Origin: an uncultured Chlamydiae bacterium
GTDB lineage: Bacteria; Chlamydiota; Chlamydiia; Chlamydiales; SM23-39
DNA: 64,000 bases
Reading direction: 5' to 3'
Assembly: GCA_903893545.1 (NCBI GenBank)
Contig: CAITMJ010000018.1
Location: forward strand, 62,001 to 126,000
The translations under genes were made by a program, and so were the position numbers. Each line of letters starts with the position of its first letter. The first letter of the stretch is position 1. This document shows positions 37,809-47,165 of the stretch, in pieces. A model generated the notes under the pieces. The model did not search any database. It was not told where the DNA came from and saw only the letters and a list, made by a program, of their open reading frames with translations.

Positions 37809-38105
37809 ATGATTGCAGAGAAAGCGAAATTTGACGTACTGAAAGAGGCTAGAGAGCATGTGCGAAAAGGGACGTACATTCTCAGAGAGCATGCCATTGA
37901 AAGACAGGCAGAGAGGATTATCGGCCTGCCAGATGTTTTGAGAGTCCTTGAGTACGGTAGGCATGAGAGCTCAAAAGATATTTTTGATATAAAGAATCAA
38001 TGCTGGAAGTATGCAATACGGGGGAGAACTTTAAGCGGTTTTGATTTAAGAGTGATTGTAAGATTTCGAGAAAAAATGGCAATTATCACGGTGATTAGGG
38101 TTTAG
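37809..38105 (+). CDS. DUF4258-type putative toxin
   Basis: 98 residues, small and basic. The block ILREHAIERQAERIIGLPDVLRVLEYG matches DUF4258 (H-A-x-x-R-x-x-E-R … V … V-L/I-E-x-G), a RelE/MqsR-like family often paired with HTH antitoxins. Near the end RVIVRFREKMAIITVIRV gives the usual beta-strand finish. Four bases separate its stop from the next start, so translation is coupled. The pair sits between the RING gene and the efflux adaptor. Toxic activity (probably RNA cleavage) is inferred from family and context. Confidence 0.7.
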   Translation: MIAEKAKFDVLKEAREHVRKGTYILREHAIERQAERIIGLPDVLRVLEYGRHESSKDIFDIKNQCWKYAIRGRTLSGFDLRVIVRFREKMAIITVIRV

Positions 38106-38109
38106 TTTT

Positions 38110-38577
38110 ATGAAAAAAAGAAAACAAAAGACATTCGTTTTTGAGGGACTTGGTTTTCCGATCAAGCTCGTCAATGCGCCCATGATAAAAGATTGCGATG
38201 AGTGGTATTTGGATATCGACATGAATAAACTCATGCTGGTAGTTGTAGAGGCTCTTGCATATAAGCCAATGGCTCTTTCTGCAGACGAGCTTCGATTTAT
38301 ACGTACCTATTTACAAATGACTACTACGGAATTCGGCAAAGCCTTTGGAGTTAGTCACGTAGCGGTTCTGAAATGGGAAAATGGAAATAATAAAGTTTCT
38401 CCTCCCTTGGAGTTTTACATTCGCCTGTTTATTTTAGATCATCTGCATGTAGGAGATTCTGAATTCAGGAATTTCTACAAAGACACCAGCCTGCAAGAAA
38501 TGTCACAAAAGAACAGTAAAAAAATCCACCCTCTTGTCGTAGACGCAACTACTGAAGATTTGAAAATCGCTCTTTGA
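38110..38577 (+). CDS. HTH antitoxin, MqsA/XRE-like
   Basis: 155 residues. A central helix-turn-helix, LSADELRFIRTYLQMTTTEF then GKAFGVSHVAVLKWENG, is the XRE-type core of MqsA-like antitoxins. The N-terminal half (about 1–75) should contact the toxin; it has the FEGLGFPIKLVNAPMIK start but I see no CxxC zinc knuckle, unlike E. coli MqsA. The C-terminus after residue 120 is polar and may be flexible. The order toxin then antitoxin is the MqsRA order. It probably represses its own promoter through the inverted repeat at 37773–37787. Confidence 0.7.
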   Translation: MKKRKQKTFVFEGLGFPIKLVNAPMIKDCDEWYLDIDMNKLMLVVVEALAYKPMALSADELRFIRTYLQMTTTEFGKAFGVSHVAVLKWENGNNKVSPPLEFYIRLFILDHLHVGDSEFRNFYKDTSLQEMSQKNSKKIHPLVVDATTEDLKIAL

Positions 38578-38744
38578 ACTAGATTGTCCAAATTTCCTTA
38601 AATTTGGATGCTGGGAAGTCTGAATTCATGAAAATTCGGCAACGCGCGAAGAAAAAATGTCCTGCTAGCCCAAGGGCGATCCTGTTTTTCATTCTAATTT
38701 TGAATGTAGCACTCTTATGTCAGTTTCTATATAAAACAAAATTC

Positions 38745-39824
38745 ATGAGATACCGCATTATACCCCTTCTTCTTTTATGCAGTTGCTCCCACAAGAAACC
38801 AATTCCTGTAGCCCCCTCTTATCCGGTGGAACTAACCCATGTGGAGCAAATAGCGACGCCGATCTATATCGACGCGCTCGGCCACGTCGATCCGATCACC
38901 AGCATCCTGATCAAATCGAGGATTGAGGGCGAGCTCACTGGGGTCTTCTTCGAGCAGGGACGCGAGGTAAAACAAGACGATCTCCTCTTTACGATCGATC
39001 CAAAGCCGTATGAAGCGGCGCTTAAACGCGCAGAGGCAAATCTCGATCAAAATAAAGCAAATTTTGCCCTCGCAGTGGAAAAAGTAAAGCGCTATCAACT
39101 CCTTACTCGCGAAGAATACTATTCGCAAATCGATTATGAAACGCTGCAGGCCGATTACGCTTCGCAAATAGCGCTTGTCGCCGCCGCTGAAGCGGAGGTA
39201 GACACCGCTCGCATCAATCTCGATTATTGCTGGATCTATGCCCCGATCGATGGGATGATGGGGATTTTGAATGTCGATTTCGGCAACCTGATCGGCAATA
39301 ACGATACGCAGCAGCTAGCCACATTAAACCAAATGGCTCCTATCTACATCACGTTTTCAGTCCCTGAAGTCAAACTCCCAGAGATCCAAAAATACCGCCG
39401 CCAAAATACGCTAAAAACACTCGCCGCCTATGAGAATTTTACAGACGAGATCTTCGAAGGCAAACTCGACATCTTAAACAACCAGGTCGATCCCAAAACC
39501 GGCATGATTCAACTGCGCGCTATTTTTGAAAATAAAGAGCGAGAGCTCTGGCCAGGTCAATTTATCCGAACAAGACTCGTTCTCTACACCAAAGAAGATG
39601 CTCTTATCATCCCCTATACCGCCGTCCAACAAACGCTTTCCGGCCCTGTTGCTTTCGTCGTAAAAGAAGATATGACCGTCGAACGGCGCCCTCTTAAGCT
39701 AGGAGCCCGCCAGGATCTTTCCGTCATCGTTCTCGAAGGATTAAAATCCAATGAGACCATCGTCTTAGAGGGGCAAATCAACTTGTCCGATGGCGTAAAA
39801 GTCTACGTACCGAGAACCTCATGA
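38745..39824 (+). CDS. RND efflux periplasmic adaptor (MFP family), lipoprotein
   Basis: About 359 residues from ATG 38745. The signal MRYRIIPLLLLCSCS has a lipobox with Cys13 or Cys15 as likely lipidation site. It shows the AcrA/MdtA plan: barrel-sandwich (lipoyl-like) halves around ALGHVDPITSILIKSRIEGEL and INLDYCWIYAPIDGMMG, with a helical hairpin (about 85–150) between, then beta-barrel and membrane-proximal domains. A frame open to 38604 would add a further hydrophobic stretch before the lipobox; I consider this less likely. It ends overlapping the pump gene as ATGA. It should bridge the pump below and the TolC-like protein encoded at 34871. Confidence 0.88.
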   Translation: MRYRIIPLLLLCSCSHKKPIPVAPSYPVELTHVEQIATPIYIDALGHVDPITSILIKSRIEGELTGVFFEQGREVKQDDLLFTIDPKPYEAALKRAEANLDQNKANFALAVEKVKRYQLLTREEYYSQIDYETLQADYASQIALVAAAEAEVDTARINLDYCWIYAPIDGMMGILNVDFGNLIGNNDTQQLATLNQMAPIYITFSVPEVKLPEIQKYRRQNTLKTLAAYENFTDEIFEGKLDILNNQVDPKTGMIQLRAIFENKERELWPGQFIRTRLVLYTKEDALIIPYTAVQQTLSGPVAFVVKEDMTVERRPLKLGARQDLSVIVLEGLKSNETIVLEGQINLSDGVKVYVPRTS

Positions 39825-42800
39825 ACCTCTCAGAGCCGTTCATCCGCCGCCCTGTCATGACGATCCTGGTAATGATCTCGATCTTCTTTTTCGGCCTCGT
39901 CTCCTACCGCTCCCTTGCGGTCAGCGATCTACCGAGCATCGACTTCCCGACCATTCAGGTCTCTGTCAGCTACCCGGGCGCAAACCCCGAAACAATGGCC
40001 AACTCGATTGCAACCCCGCTAGAACAGCAGTTTATGACCATCAGCGGGCTGCAGAGCGTTTTCTCTTCGAGCAATACCGGCTCGACGAGCATCGTCCTCC
40101 AATTTACCCTCGATCGAGATATCGATGCAGCTTCTACTGACGTGCAAGCCGCCATTACTCGCGCTGAACCCAACCTGCCCAAAGACCTTCCCAACAATCC
40201 ACTCTATGAAAAAGTCAACCCCGCCATGACGCCGGTCCTCTATTTGGCCTTCTCTTCTGATGCGATGACGATTTACGATCTTTACGACTATGCCAATACC
40301 TACATCGGAGAGCGCCTTTCAATGGTCGATGGGGTCTCGCAAGTACAAACATATGGTTCTCCCTATGCAGTGCGAGTCCAGATCGATCCTGAAAAACTCG
40401 CCGCAAAAAACATCGGCATCGATCAAGTCACAGATGTGCTCCAGCAAGCCAACGTCATCCTCCCCCTCGGCACACTCTATGGGCCGAGAGACGATTTTAC
40501 CGTCGACGTCGATGGGCAAATTTTTCGAGCGGGCGGCTACAATGAGCTGATCTTAAAAAACGAAAACGGCGATCTGGTCAAAATCAAAGATATCGGCCAA
40601 GCGCTCGATAGCGTCCAAAATGACAAATTCTTTCACAATTTCGTCACAAAAAATGGCAGTGAAGAGTGCATTGTCCTTGCCATCTTAAAACGGTCTGGGG
40701 AGAACACCATCCGCGTGATCCAAGGCATCGATGCCGCGCTAGACAATTTAAAACCGCAACTGCCCGGATCGCTCACCATCAAAAGAGTCTACGATCAGTC
40801 CGACTCCATCATCGAGTCGGTCGATGACGTAAAACTCACCCTCATCATCGCCTTTTGCCTGGTCGTTTTCATCATCTATCTCTTCTTTGGGCAGCTACGC
40901 GATACGATCATCCCCTCTTTAGCCCTTCCGATTGCCATTTTCGGCACATTTGCCGTCATGTATCTTCTCAATTACAGCGTCGATATCTTCTCGATGCTGG
41001 CTCTGACCCTATCGATCGGCTTTCTTGTCGATGACGCGATTGTCGTCTTAGAAAACAACGTCCGCCATGTGCAGCTCGGAGAAGACCCGATGCAAGCAGC
41101 TCTTGATGGCGCAAAAGAGATCAGCACCACAGTCCTTACCATGACGCTCTGTCTCTCTGCCGCCTTCATCCCCATGCTCTTTATGAGCGGCGTTATCGGG
41201 CGTCTTTTCCGCGAATTTGCAGTCACCATCGTCGTAGCAGTCCTCATCTCCGGCTTTGTCTCTCTCTCACTAACACCCATGCTCGCCAGCCGTTTTGTCA
41301 AAGCAAGAGACCCCAAAAAAAAATCAAAGATGGAAAAGCTCTCCGATGCGGTGAACGAGCGGATGAAAAAATTCTACGAACCGATCCTCCACTGGGCTCT
41401 TAACCATCGCCTTGTCATGCTTCTTTTAGGGCTTGGCTGCATCGTCGGCTCCCTCGGTTTTTTTGCCCTTCTGCCAAAAGACTTCCTGCCGCCAGAAGAC
41501 GTTGGATTCATCGAAGGCTATACCTTAGCTCGCGACGGCACTTCCCCATTTCTTATGGAAGAATACCATAAAAAAGCCTGCGCTGTGATCAGCCAAGACC
41601 CAAACATCGAATCGATGATCTCCATCAACTCATACAGCAACGCCAATGAAGGGATTATCTTTATCCGCCTAAAGCCCTATAAAGAAAGAGCCTCTCTTTC
41701 CAACACGATCGGCGAGCTCTCTATGAAACTCAAAGATTTTCCCGGCTTTAACTGCTATCTCTCTCCCTTGCCGCTCGTCGATCTTCAAGTTGGCACCACA
41801 GCCCAAGCCCTCTACCAATACTCCCTGACCGCTCTCGATCGAAAAGCCCTCTACGAATACGCGCCCAAACTCCTCTTACAGATGAAACTCGATCCCCACT
41901 TTTCCGCAGTCTCTAGCGATCTTCGCACCTTGCAGCCCCAGTGGCAGCTCCACATCGACCGCGAGCGCGCCTACAACTACAACGTGAATGCCTGCGATAT
42001 AGAAACCTACTTCACCTACGCCTACTCCAACAACAAAGTCAACCTCATCAACGCCGAGATCAACCAGTACGACATCATCATCGAAACATTGCCCCAATTC
42101 TACAAAGACCCCACCGTCCTCTCCAAACTCTACGTCCGCTCCTCGACCAATCACCTCGTTCCCCTCTCTGAAGTCCTCGACGTCAAACAAACCGTCGGCC
42201 CACTGACCATCAACCATATCAACGGTCAATCTGCGGTCGGCATCTCCTTTAACGTCCCTGACGGTGAAACCCTCGGAACGGCATTAGCCCAAATCAAGAA
42301 AATCACCGACGGGAAAATCCCCTCTGGCATCAAAGGGCAAGTGATCGGGACCGCCGATATCTTCCAAACCTCGTTTGAGAGCCTCAAATACCTCATGATC
42401 CTGGCCATCTTCGTCATCTACATCATCCTCGGCATCCTCTATGAGAGCTTCATCCACCCCCTCACCGTCATGAGCGCCCTGCCACCAGCCCTATTTGGAG
42501 GCCTTTTCACCCTCTTCGTCTTCGGCCAGACCCTCTCCGTCTACTCCTTTGTCGGGCTCATCCTCCTCGTCGGCATCGTCCTTAAAAACGGCATCATGAT
42601 GATCGACTTTGCCAACGATGCCGTTCTTAAAGAGAAAAAAACGGCCTATGACGCCATCGTCGAAGCCTCCCTCATCCGCTTCCGCCCCATCATGATGACC
42701 ACCGTCTCCGCCCTCATGGGCGCCGTCCCCATCGCCCTTGGGCTCGGCGGGGCCATCAGCCAAAGCCGCATTTCCCTCGGCCTTTGCATCGTCGGAGGCC

Positions 42801-42913
42801 TGATCATCTCCCAAATGCTCACCCTCCTTCTCACTCCCGTCCTCTACTACTATTTCGAGCTCCTTCAGGAGAACTTACGAAAGTGGAAAGAGAAGAGAAA
42901 TCTTAAGGCCTAG
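39821..42913 (+). CDS. RND multidrug efflux pump, HAE1 (AcrB/MdtB) family
   Basis: 1030 residues, full length for AcrB-type proton/drug antiporters. TM1 follows SEPFIRRPVMTILVMISI. The proton-relay Asp pair is in TM4 (LSIGFLVDDAIVVLENN). Further family blocks: YPGANPETMANSIATPLE in the first porter loop, and GIVLKNGIMMIDFAND, then RFRPIMMTTVSALMGAVPIALG in the C-terminal half. It acts as a trimer in the inner membrane. The sequence around YPGANPE and VDDAIVVLEN fits drug (HAE1) rather than heavy-metal pumps. ATGA-coupled to the adaptor gene. The substrate cannot be named. Confidence 0.93.
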   Translation: MNLSEPFIRRPVMTILVMISIFFFGLVSYRSLAVSDLPSIDFPTIQVSVSYPGANPETMANSIATPLEQQFMTISGLQSVFSSSNTGSTSIVLQFTLDRDIDAASTDVQAAITRAEPNLPKDLPNNPLYEKVNPAMTPVLYLAFSSDAMTIYDLYDYANTYIGERLSMVDGVSQVQTYGSPYAVRVQIDPEKLAAKNIGIDQVTDVLQQANVILPLGTLYGPRDDFTVDVDGQIFRAGGYNELILKNENGDLVKIKDIGQALDSVQNDKFFHNFVTKNGSEECIVLAILKRSGENTIRVIQGIDAALDNLKPQLPGSLTIKRVYDQSDSIIESVDDVKLTLIIAFCLVVFIIYLFFGQLRDTIIPSLALPIAIFGTFAVMYLLNYSVDIFSMLALTLSIGFLVDDAIVVLENNVRHVQLGEDPMQAALDGAKEISTTVLTMTLCLSAAFIPMLFMSGVIGRLFREFAVTIVVAVLISGFVSLSLTPMLASRFVKARDPKKKSKMEKLSDAVNERMKKFYEPILHWALNHRLVMLLLGLGCIVGSLGFFALLPKDFLPPEDVGFIEGYTLARDGTSPFLMEEYHKKACAVISQDPNIESMISINSYSNANEGIIFIRLKPYKERASLSNTIGELSMKLKDFPGFNCYLSPLPLVDLQVGTTAQALYQYSLTALDRKALYEYAPKLLLQMKLDPHFSAVSSDLRTLQPQWQLHIDRERAYNYNVNACDIETYFTYAYSNNKVNLINAEINQYDIIIETLPQFYKDPTVLSKLYVRSSTNHLVPLSEVLDVKQTVGPLTINHINGQSAVGISFNVPDGETLGTALAQIKKITDGKIPSGIKGQVIGTADIFQTSFESLKYLMILAIFVIYIILGILYESFIHPLTVMSALPPALFGGLFTLFVFGQTLSVYSFVGLILLVGIVLKNGIMMIDFANDAVLKEKKTAYDAIVEASLIRFRPIMMTTVSALMGAVPIALGLGGAISQSRISLGLCIVGGLIISQMLTLLLTPVLYYYFELLQENLRKWKEKRNLKA

Positions 42914-43769
42914 GGTGAAAAGCTTGGAAGGCCGCCTTTAAACGGCTGCCTGTGACATGCGTGTAGCGATCGGTCGTTCCGATGTCTTCGTGACCGAGCA
43001 TATCTTGGATGAGGCGCAGATCGGCGCCGTTTTCAAGAAGGTGCGTAGCAAATGAATGGCGAAGCGTGTGGGGAGAGATAGATCTCGTAATCCCCGCTGA
43101 CTTGGCATAGATCTTGATCCGATTCCAGACCGTAATCCGGTCGATTTTCTGCCCTTTTTTTGAGACAAATAAAGGAGCATTATCCTCTGTGACTGAAGTG
43201 CGAAAAGAAGTGAGGTAATGATCGAGCGCCTCAATCGCCTTTTTGCCGACAGGCACCAGCCTCTCTTTCTTTCCTTTGCCGCGCACCTTGACAAACGCGT
43301 CGCTCACATCGCAAATTTTGAGTGAACAAAGCTCTGAGACTCTCATTCCCGTCGCATAGAGAAGCTCGAAGACAGCTTTATCTCTTGCGCCGATAAAATC
43401 CTCCCCTTTTGGCTGCGCCAAAAGAACATCCACTTCCTCAATCGAGAGCACTTCCGGAACAAGCTGCCACATCTTTGGACTGTCGAAATAGCGGCCGAGA
43501 TCAACGCCCACCTCCCCTTCTCGCTTTAAGAAGCGAAAGAAGACCTTCACTGCAACCAGCATCCGGCAAATGCTCGACGACGCATACCCCTTCTCTTTCA
43601 GGATGCTAAGGAAATGGAGCACAGACTCTCCGTCCGTCTCCTTCCAGCCCTTCCCGTTTAGCGTCGCCTGGAACGCCTCAATATCGCGCCCATACGCTTC
43701 AATCGTATTGGCCGATAGCCCTTTTTCTGTGCGGATAAAATCGAGGAAATCAGAGACAAGACGATCCAT
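42903..43769 (-). CDS. xerD: Tyrosine recombinase XerD
   Basis: 288 residues. An N-terminal SAM-like core-binding domain with LSANTIEAYGRDIEAF is followed by the catalytic domain: Arg143 (ATGMRVSELC), a Lys in VRGKGKKER, His234 and Arg237 (PHTLRHSFATH), His260 (LGHEDI) and the nucleophile Tyr269 (TDRYTHV). The ending FHPRP is characteristic of XerD rather than XerC. XerCD resolve chromosome dimers at dif. Its 3' end overlaps the RND gene by 11 bp tail to tail. I found no convincing dif-like site near it. Recalled equivalent: CT864. Confidence 0.9.
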   Translation of the reverse strand: MDRLVSDFLDFIRTEKGLSANTIEAYGRDIEAFQATLNGKGWKETDGESVLHFLSILKEKGYASSSICRMLVAVKVFFRFLKREGEVGVDLGRYFDSPKMWQLVPEVLSIEEVDVLLAQPKGEDFIGARDKAVFELLYATGMRVSELCSLKICDVSDAFVKVRGKGKKERLVPVGKKAIEALDHYLTSFRTSVTEDNAPLFVSKKGQKIDRITVWNRIKIYAKSAGITRSISPHTLRHSFATHLLENGADLRLIQDMLGHEDIGTTDRYTHVTGSRLKAAFQAFHPRP

Positions 43770-43889
43770 GTCTTGGCTTATAACATAAAGAACCGTCTAA
43801 AAACAAACTGAACCATCTGGTGACTATTATAAGCGGCTTAGATTTGAGCGATCGCTCGTCAGCCATATTGCGGCAGTATAGTCTCGGAT

Positions 43890-46046
43890 TTAAGACCCTC
43901 GAACCAAAAGTTTTTCAAGTGTAGTGTTGCCAATGTTCATTTTCGCTAATTCGCTGCGCATGCCAATCAACGACTCCCTTAGCACATCTGGATCTTGATT
44001 TGGAAAGACATCCGGATCTCCCTTCACCGGGGTTGTCAAGTATAGCAATAGATTATCTTTTTCAGTAAGATATCCTTTACTAAACAAGCCTTGAAGATTC
44101 TCAAATTTTGTATTTCTAATCGCATCTCTTAAAATTTCAGAGCGAAACTCATTATTGGCACTTATACGATTGGAGAACATAAGAGACTCTCCATTCTTGA
44201 ATTTCACCTCGAAAGTAGGATCCGCACTTCCACATGGCACAATTTCTAAACAATTATCACTACTGTAATCTGAACTAAGAAGCAATTTTTCTATCTTATT
44301 CCGATAAGATGGATCATCCGTTGCAGTTTCTAATCGTCCACAAAGGAAGTTATCAACAGTCAATTCGCCCCCGAACGCTTTAAAACTCTCATTTAGAGCT
44401 TCTTGAACTTTTAGGGCATGAACCTGCTGCCGTTCGCTTTCATTGAGGCATTGGCAGGTGTATAGCACTGTGTTATTATATAATAACCGATAACCTAGCT
44501 TATCCTCTTGTCTTGTCATCGCAAAAGTCGATAATTTTTTATCATTTTCAGATAATTTATTTTTCATTTTTAAAAATAAATCAACCCGACTAAATTCACT
44601 ATTAATCTTATGAGAATGTAATTGCTCTTTCAATACCATTACTATATCTGGCTCCGTCACCTTAACTTTGGCACCTAATTTTACAGCGCACCAGTAGGAG
44701 AGGGCCTCGAGGGCTTTGTCAATTGCATAGAAGGCGGAGCCAACTGCATTGTGCAAGCAACTGCAATCAACCGTAAGCCAAAGAAGTGCGCCAACTGCAA
44801 ATAAGATCGGCTCAAGAGGAAGAAAGACAAACCCTGCGATGAATGCTGCAACAGTCAAAATACAAATTGCCAATTGGGTGATTTGCTTCACTCGATTTTT
44901 AAAAATTGCCTTGTTGACCTGCTCGATAAGATCTAACGCTTTCTCTTGGTCGTCAATTTCGTTTAAGAGCAAGACTTCTTCTGCGATCGGAGCCCCTACT
45001 TTTCGAACGAAGCTATCGTATTTTTCTAACTTTTTATTACTGATTGCTTTCTCATCAGCACCATTATCTCGAAGCTCTTTCCAATCTTCTGATGTCAATC
45101 GAAGCTGATCTTTTAAAAATTCAAGCGCTTCCACAGTTCTTTTCTTTTCAGAAACATTTCGCTCTGTAATCTCCTTGAACGCATCTCGGAAACGAGCAAC
45201 TGATGGCCATTCGTGATAAAGAGCGTGCAATTTAGCAGCGACCAGGACAAGAACTCCTCCCATTGCCAAGTAGGAAAAAGCCCCAAAAAACGCTGACAGA
45301 GTCGAAGGCATAGAAAAGGAAGGGATGTGAAAAGCGGTTAACGTCTGCGGAAGGCTCGCAAAACCTGCGATCGATTGACCAGCAGCTGCGACTTTTAAGC
45401 TCTGGCCGATCACTTTCTTATCATAGGCTTGTATTGCGCCCTCTTGATCGCCAATAGATACTGCGCGTGTATGCGCGTCTTCTCCACTCTCTTCGAGCTT
45501 CGTACCGAGGTAATAATTGAGCGTCGAAGATAGGGGGGTCAAGAGAGGGAAGAACTGGGAAGCTGTATCTGCCGTTGCAATCATAACGTTCTTAGTGAGG
45601 CTAGTCGCATCTGAACAAGATGCCGCAGTTTCTAGGCATGAAGAAGGAGCATTTTCTGGATACACTGGATCTTGGAAAGATCCTTTCGGCGCAAGACCTT
45701 CTCTCGTAAATGTTTCTGGGAATCGTCGAATGGCTACATCGTGGGCTTTCCTCATTGCAGAAGAAAGCTCTGGGAAATCTCTTCGTAGATCTCCGGCAGA
45801 AATCCACTCGTTTTGACCTTTAAAATTTACTAAGATTTGCCCTTTTTCCAGCTTCGTCTCAAAGCCGATTTTTCCTGTTAATGGTTTAGCAGTGGCCAAT
45901 GCGCGGGTAAAGACCTCGGAATACCCTTTAAAAATAGCCTTCTGAAGGTCAGGCGGGAGCGCAGCCAAGTGCTCCTTAGTGAGCACGGCCTTCTCGGAAA
46001 GGGTCACCCTCTCTAAAAAGTTAATTTTTATAGTTCCATTTGTCAT
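43890..46046 (-). CDS. Large hypothetical protein with two hydrophobic regions
   Basis: 718 residues, no signal peptide. There is one hydrophobic region at about 248–272 and a bilobed pair at about 391–409 and 411–428 (ILTVAAFIAGFVFLPLEP … LLWLTVDCSC), otherwise soluble helical segments. The second pair resembles an Inc-type bilobed domain, though it lies mid-protein. The C-terminal third (about 450–718) is alpha/beta with no motif I know. The gene is more AT-rich than neighbours and stands alone between xerD and adk. It may be a secreted effector or translocator-like protein; this is inference. Confidence 0.6.
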   Translation of the reverse strand: MTNGTIKINFLERVTLSEKAVLTKEHLAALPPDLQKAIFKGYSEVFTRALATAKPLTGKIGFETKLEKGQILVNFKGQNEWISAGDLRRDFPELSSAMRKAHDVAIRRFPETFTREGLAPKGSFQDPVYPENAPSSCLETAASCSDATSLTKNVMIATADTASQFFPLLTPLSSTLNYYLGTKLEESGEDAHTRAVSIGDQEGAIQAYDKKVIGQSLKVAAAGQSIAGFASLPQTLTAFHIPSFSMPSTLSAFFGAFSYLAMGGVLVLVAAKLHALYHEWPSVARFRDAFKEITERNVSEKKRTVEALEFLKDQLRLTSEDWKELRDNGADEKAISNKKLEKYDSFVRKVGAPIAEEVLLLNEIDDQEKALDLIEQVNKAIFKNRVKQITQLAICILTVAAFIAGFVFLPLEPILFAVGALLWLTVDCSCLHNAVGSAFYAIDKALEALSYWCAVKLGAKVKVTEPDIVMVLKEQLHSHKINSEFSRVDLFLKMKNKLSENDKKLSTFAMTRQEDKLGYRLLYNNTVLYTCQCLNESERQQVHALKVQEALNESFKAFGGELTVDNFLCGRLETATDDPSYRNKIEKLLLSSDYSSDNCLEIVPCGSADPTFEVKFKNGESLMFSNRISANNEFRSEILRDAIRNTKFENLQGLFSKGYLTEKDNLLLYLTTPVKGDPDVFPNQDPDVLRESLIGMRSELAKMNIGNTTLEKLLVRGS

Positions 46047-46201
46047 AACAAATCTTATGTTTAGTTAATAATATTATATCAAAAATAGTAAATAAAATAA
46101 ACTATCTATAGCAAATTATTTAAAATAATAACAAAGCACTAAAAGCCAACTACTTACAAACACCTTGCGCCATTCAAGAAAATCCTTTACCCTATCCCGT
46201 T

Positions 46202-46828
46202 ATGAGCAGATTAGAAGAGGTCCTACCGGCCTATACCGACTCCCTAAAGACTATCCTGATATTCGGGCCCCCTGGCTCTGGCAAGGGAACCTTAGGCAAG
46301 TTCTTAAGTTCTGCGGGCAACCACTTCCACCTCTCTTCCGGGGACATTTTTCGAAGCCTCTCCCCTGAGTCCCCCGCCGGCCAAATCTACCACGCCTACG
46401 CTGGAAAAGGACTCCTTTTACCCGATGAAATCACCATCCAAATTTGGCACCACTTCGTCCATGGCCTGATTGCCACAAACCGATACCTCCCCGCCTCTCA
46501 GCTCCTCCTTCTCGACGGGATTCCCCGCACGATTCGGCAAGCCGATCTTTTGGCAAAATACATCACTGTCGAGAAGATCATTGTCCTCGAGGTCGGGCAC
46601 CCAGAAGAGCTGATCAAGAGAATCCAGCGACGCGCTCTCATCGAAAAACGGACCGACGATCTCGACCCTCAAATCTTAAAAACGCGCATGGACGTCTACC
46701 AAAAAGACACATCGAGAGTCCTCAAACACTATCCGGAGCGACTCATTGCCAGATTCAATGCCAGCCAAAAACCCCTCGAAGTGCTGCGCGACGTCCTCAC
46801 CAGTCTCTCTGCCGTCCTGGTCAAATGA
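46202..46828 (+). CDS. adk: Adenylate kinase
   Basis: 208 residues. It makes 2 ADP from ATP and AMP. The P-loop GPPGSGKGT is followed by LSSGDIFR (AMP-binding core), LLLDGIPRT (with the catalytic Arg block) and RRALIEKRTDDLD of the LID-NMP junction. The LID is short and lacks a zinc knuckle. The protein is on the short side of the family (about 215) and the motif ILDGFPRT is replaced by DGIPRT, which is a mild change. There is no clear ribosome site. The 155 bp before it, towards the large divergent gene, is AT-rich and holds only possible promoters. Recalled equivalent: CT128. Confidence 0.88.
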   Translation: MSRLEEVLPAYTDSLKTILIFGPPGSGKGTLGKFLSSAGNHFHLSSGDIFRSLSPESPAGQIYHAYAGKGLLLPDEITIQIWHHFVHGLIATNRYLPASQLLLLDGIPRTIRQADLLAKYITVEKIIVLEVGHPEELIKRIQRRALIEKRTDDLDPQILKTRMDVYQKDTSRVLKHYPERLIARFNASQKPLEVLRDVLTSLSAVLVK

Positions 46829-46885
46829 TTTGCCCAATATTCTGAAAATGGGTAAACTAGCCTCTCCAAAAGAACTGCTTTGCAT

Positions 46886-47149
46886 ATGGCTAAACTTATT
46901 TTTCAAGATACCCAAGAGGAATTCGAGCTGCCCGATGGCTCTCCCCTCGTAGAAGCTTGTGAACAAGCTGGGGTTCCTTTTGCCTGCACTGAAGGCGTCT
47001 GCGGCACGTGTGTAATTGAAGTTGTCGACGGAATGGAAAACCTCTCTGAGTTCAATCAGGCAGAAGCCGATTTTCTCGGAGATCTAGATCGAGAACGCCT
47101 CGCTTGCCAATGCAAGATCAAGGGCGGATGTGTAAAAGTTAAATTTTAA
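46886..47149 (+). CDS. fdx: [2Fe-2S] ferredoxin
   Basis: 87 residues from ATG 46886. The [2Fe-2S] plant/adrenodoxin-type site uses Cys34, Cys39, Cys42 and Cys74 (C-x4-C-x2-C … C) within PFACTEGVCGTCVIEVVDG and LACQCKIKGG. It would carry electrons for Fe–S cluster assembly or other redox enzymes. It lies 16 bp before the DUF1858–IscA fusion gene, which suggests a shared role in Fe–S assembly. The cognate reductase is not in the window. Confidence 0.92.
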   Translation: MAKLIFQDTQEEFELPDGSPLVEACEQAGVPFACTEGVCGTCVIEVVDGMENLSEFNQAEADFLGDLDRERLACQCKIKGGCVKVKF

Positions 47150-47165
47150 TTGAGCGGCAAAAACT

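Noticed and set aside
38588..38609. TCCAAATTT CCTT AAATTTGGA hairpin after the antitoxin gene as a terminator
   Set aside because: Perfect 9 bp stem but AT-rich and followed by no T-run; it could equally be an operator for the efflux adaptor, so not called.
43770..43889. A dif-like recombination site near xerD (TTATAACATAAAG-like stretch at 43779–43791)
   Set aside because: Only a half-site resemblance; no second half and no 28 bp palindromic core. A separate perfect palindrome GAGCGATCGCTC (43846–43857) is too short to call.
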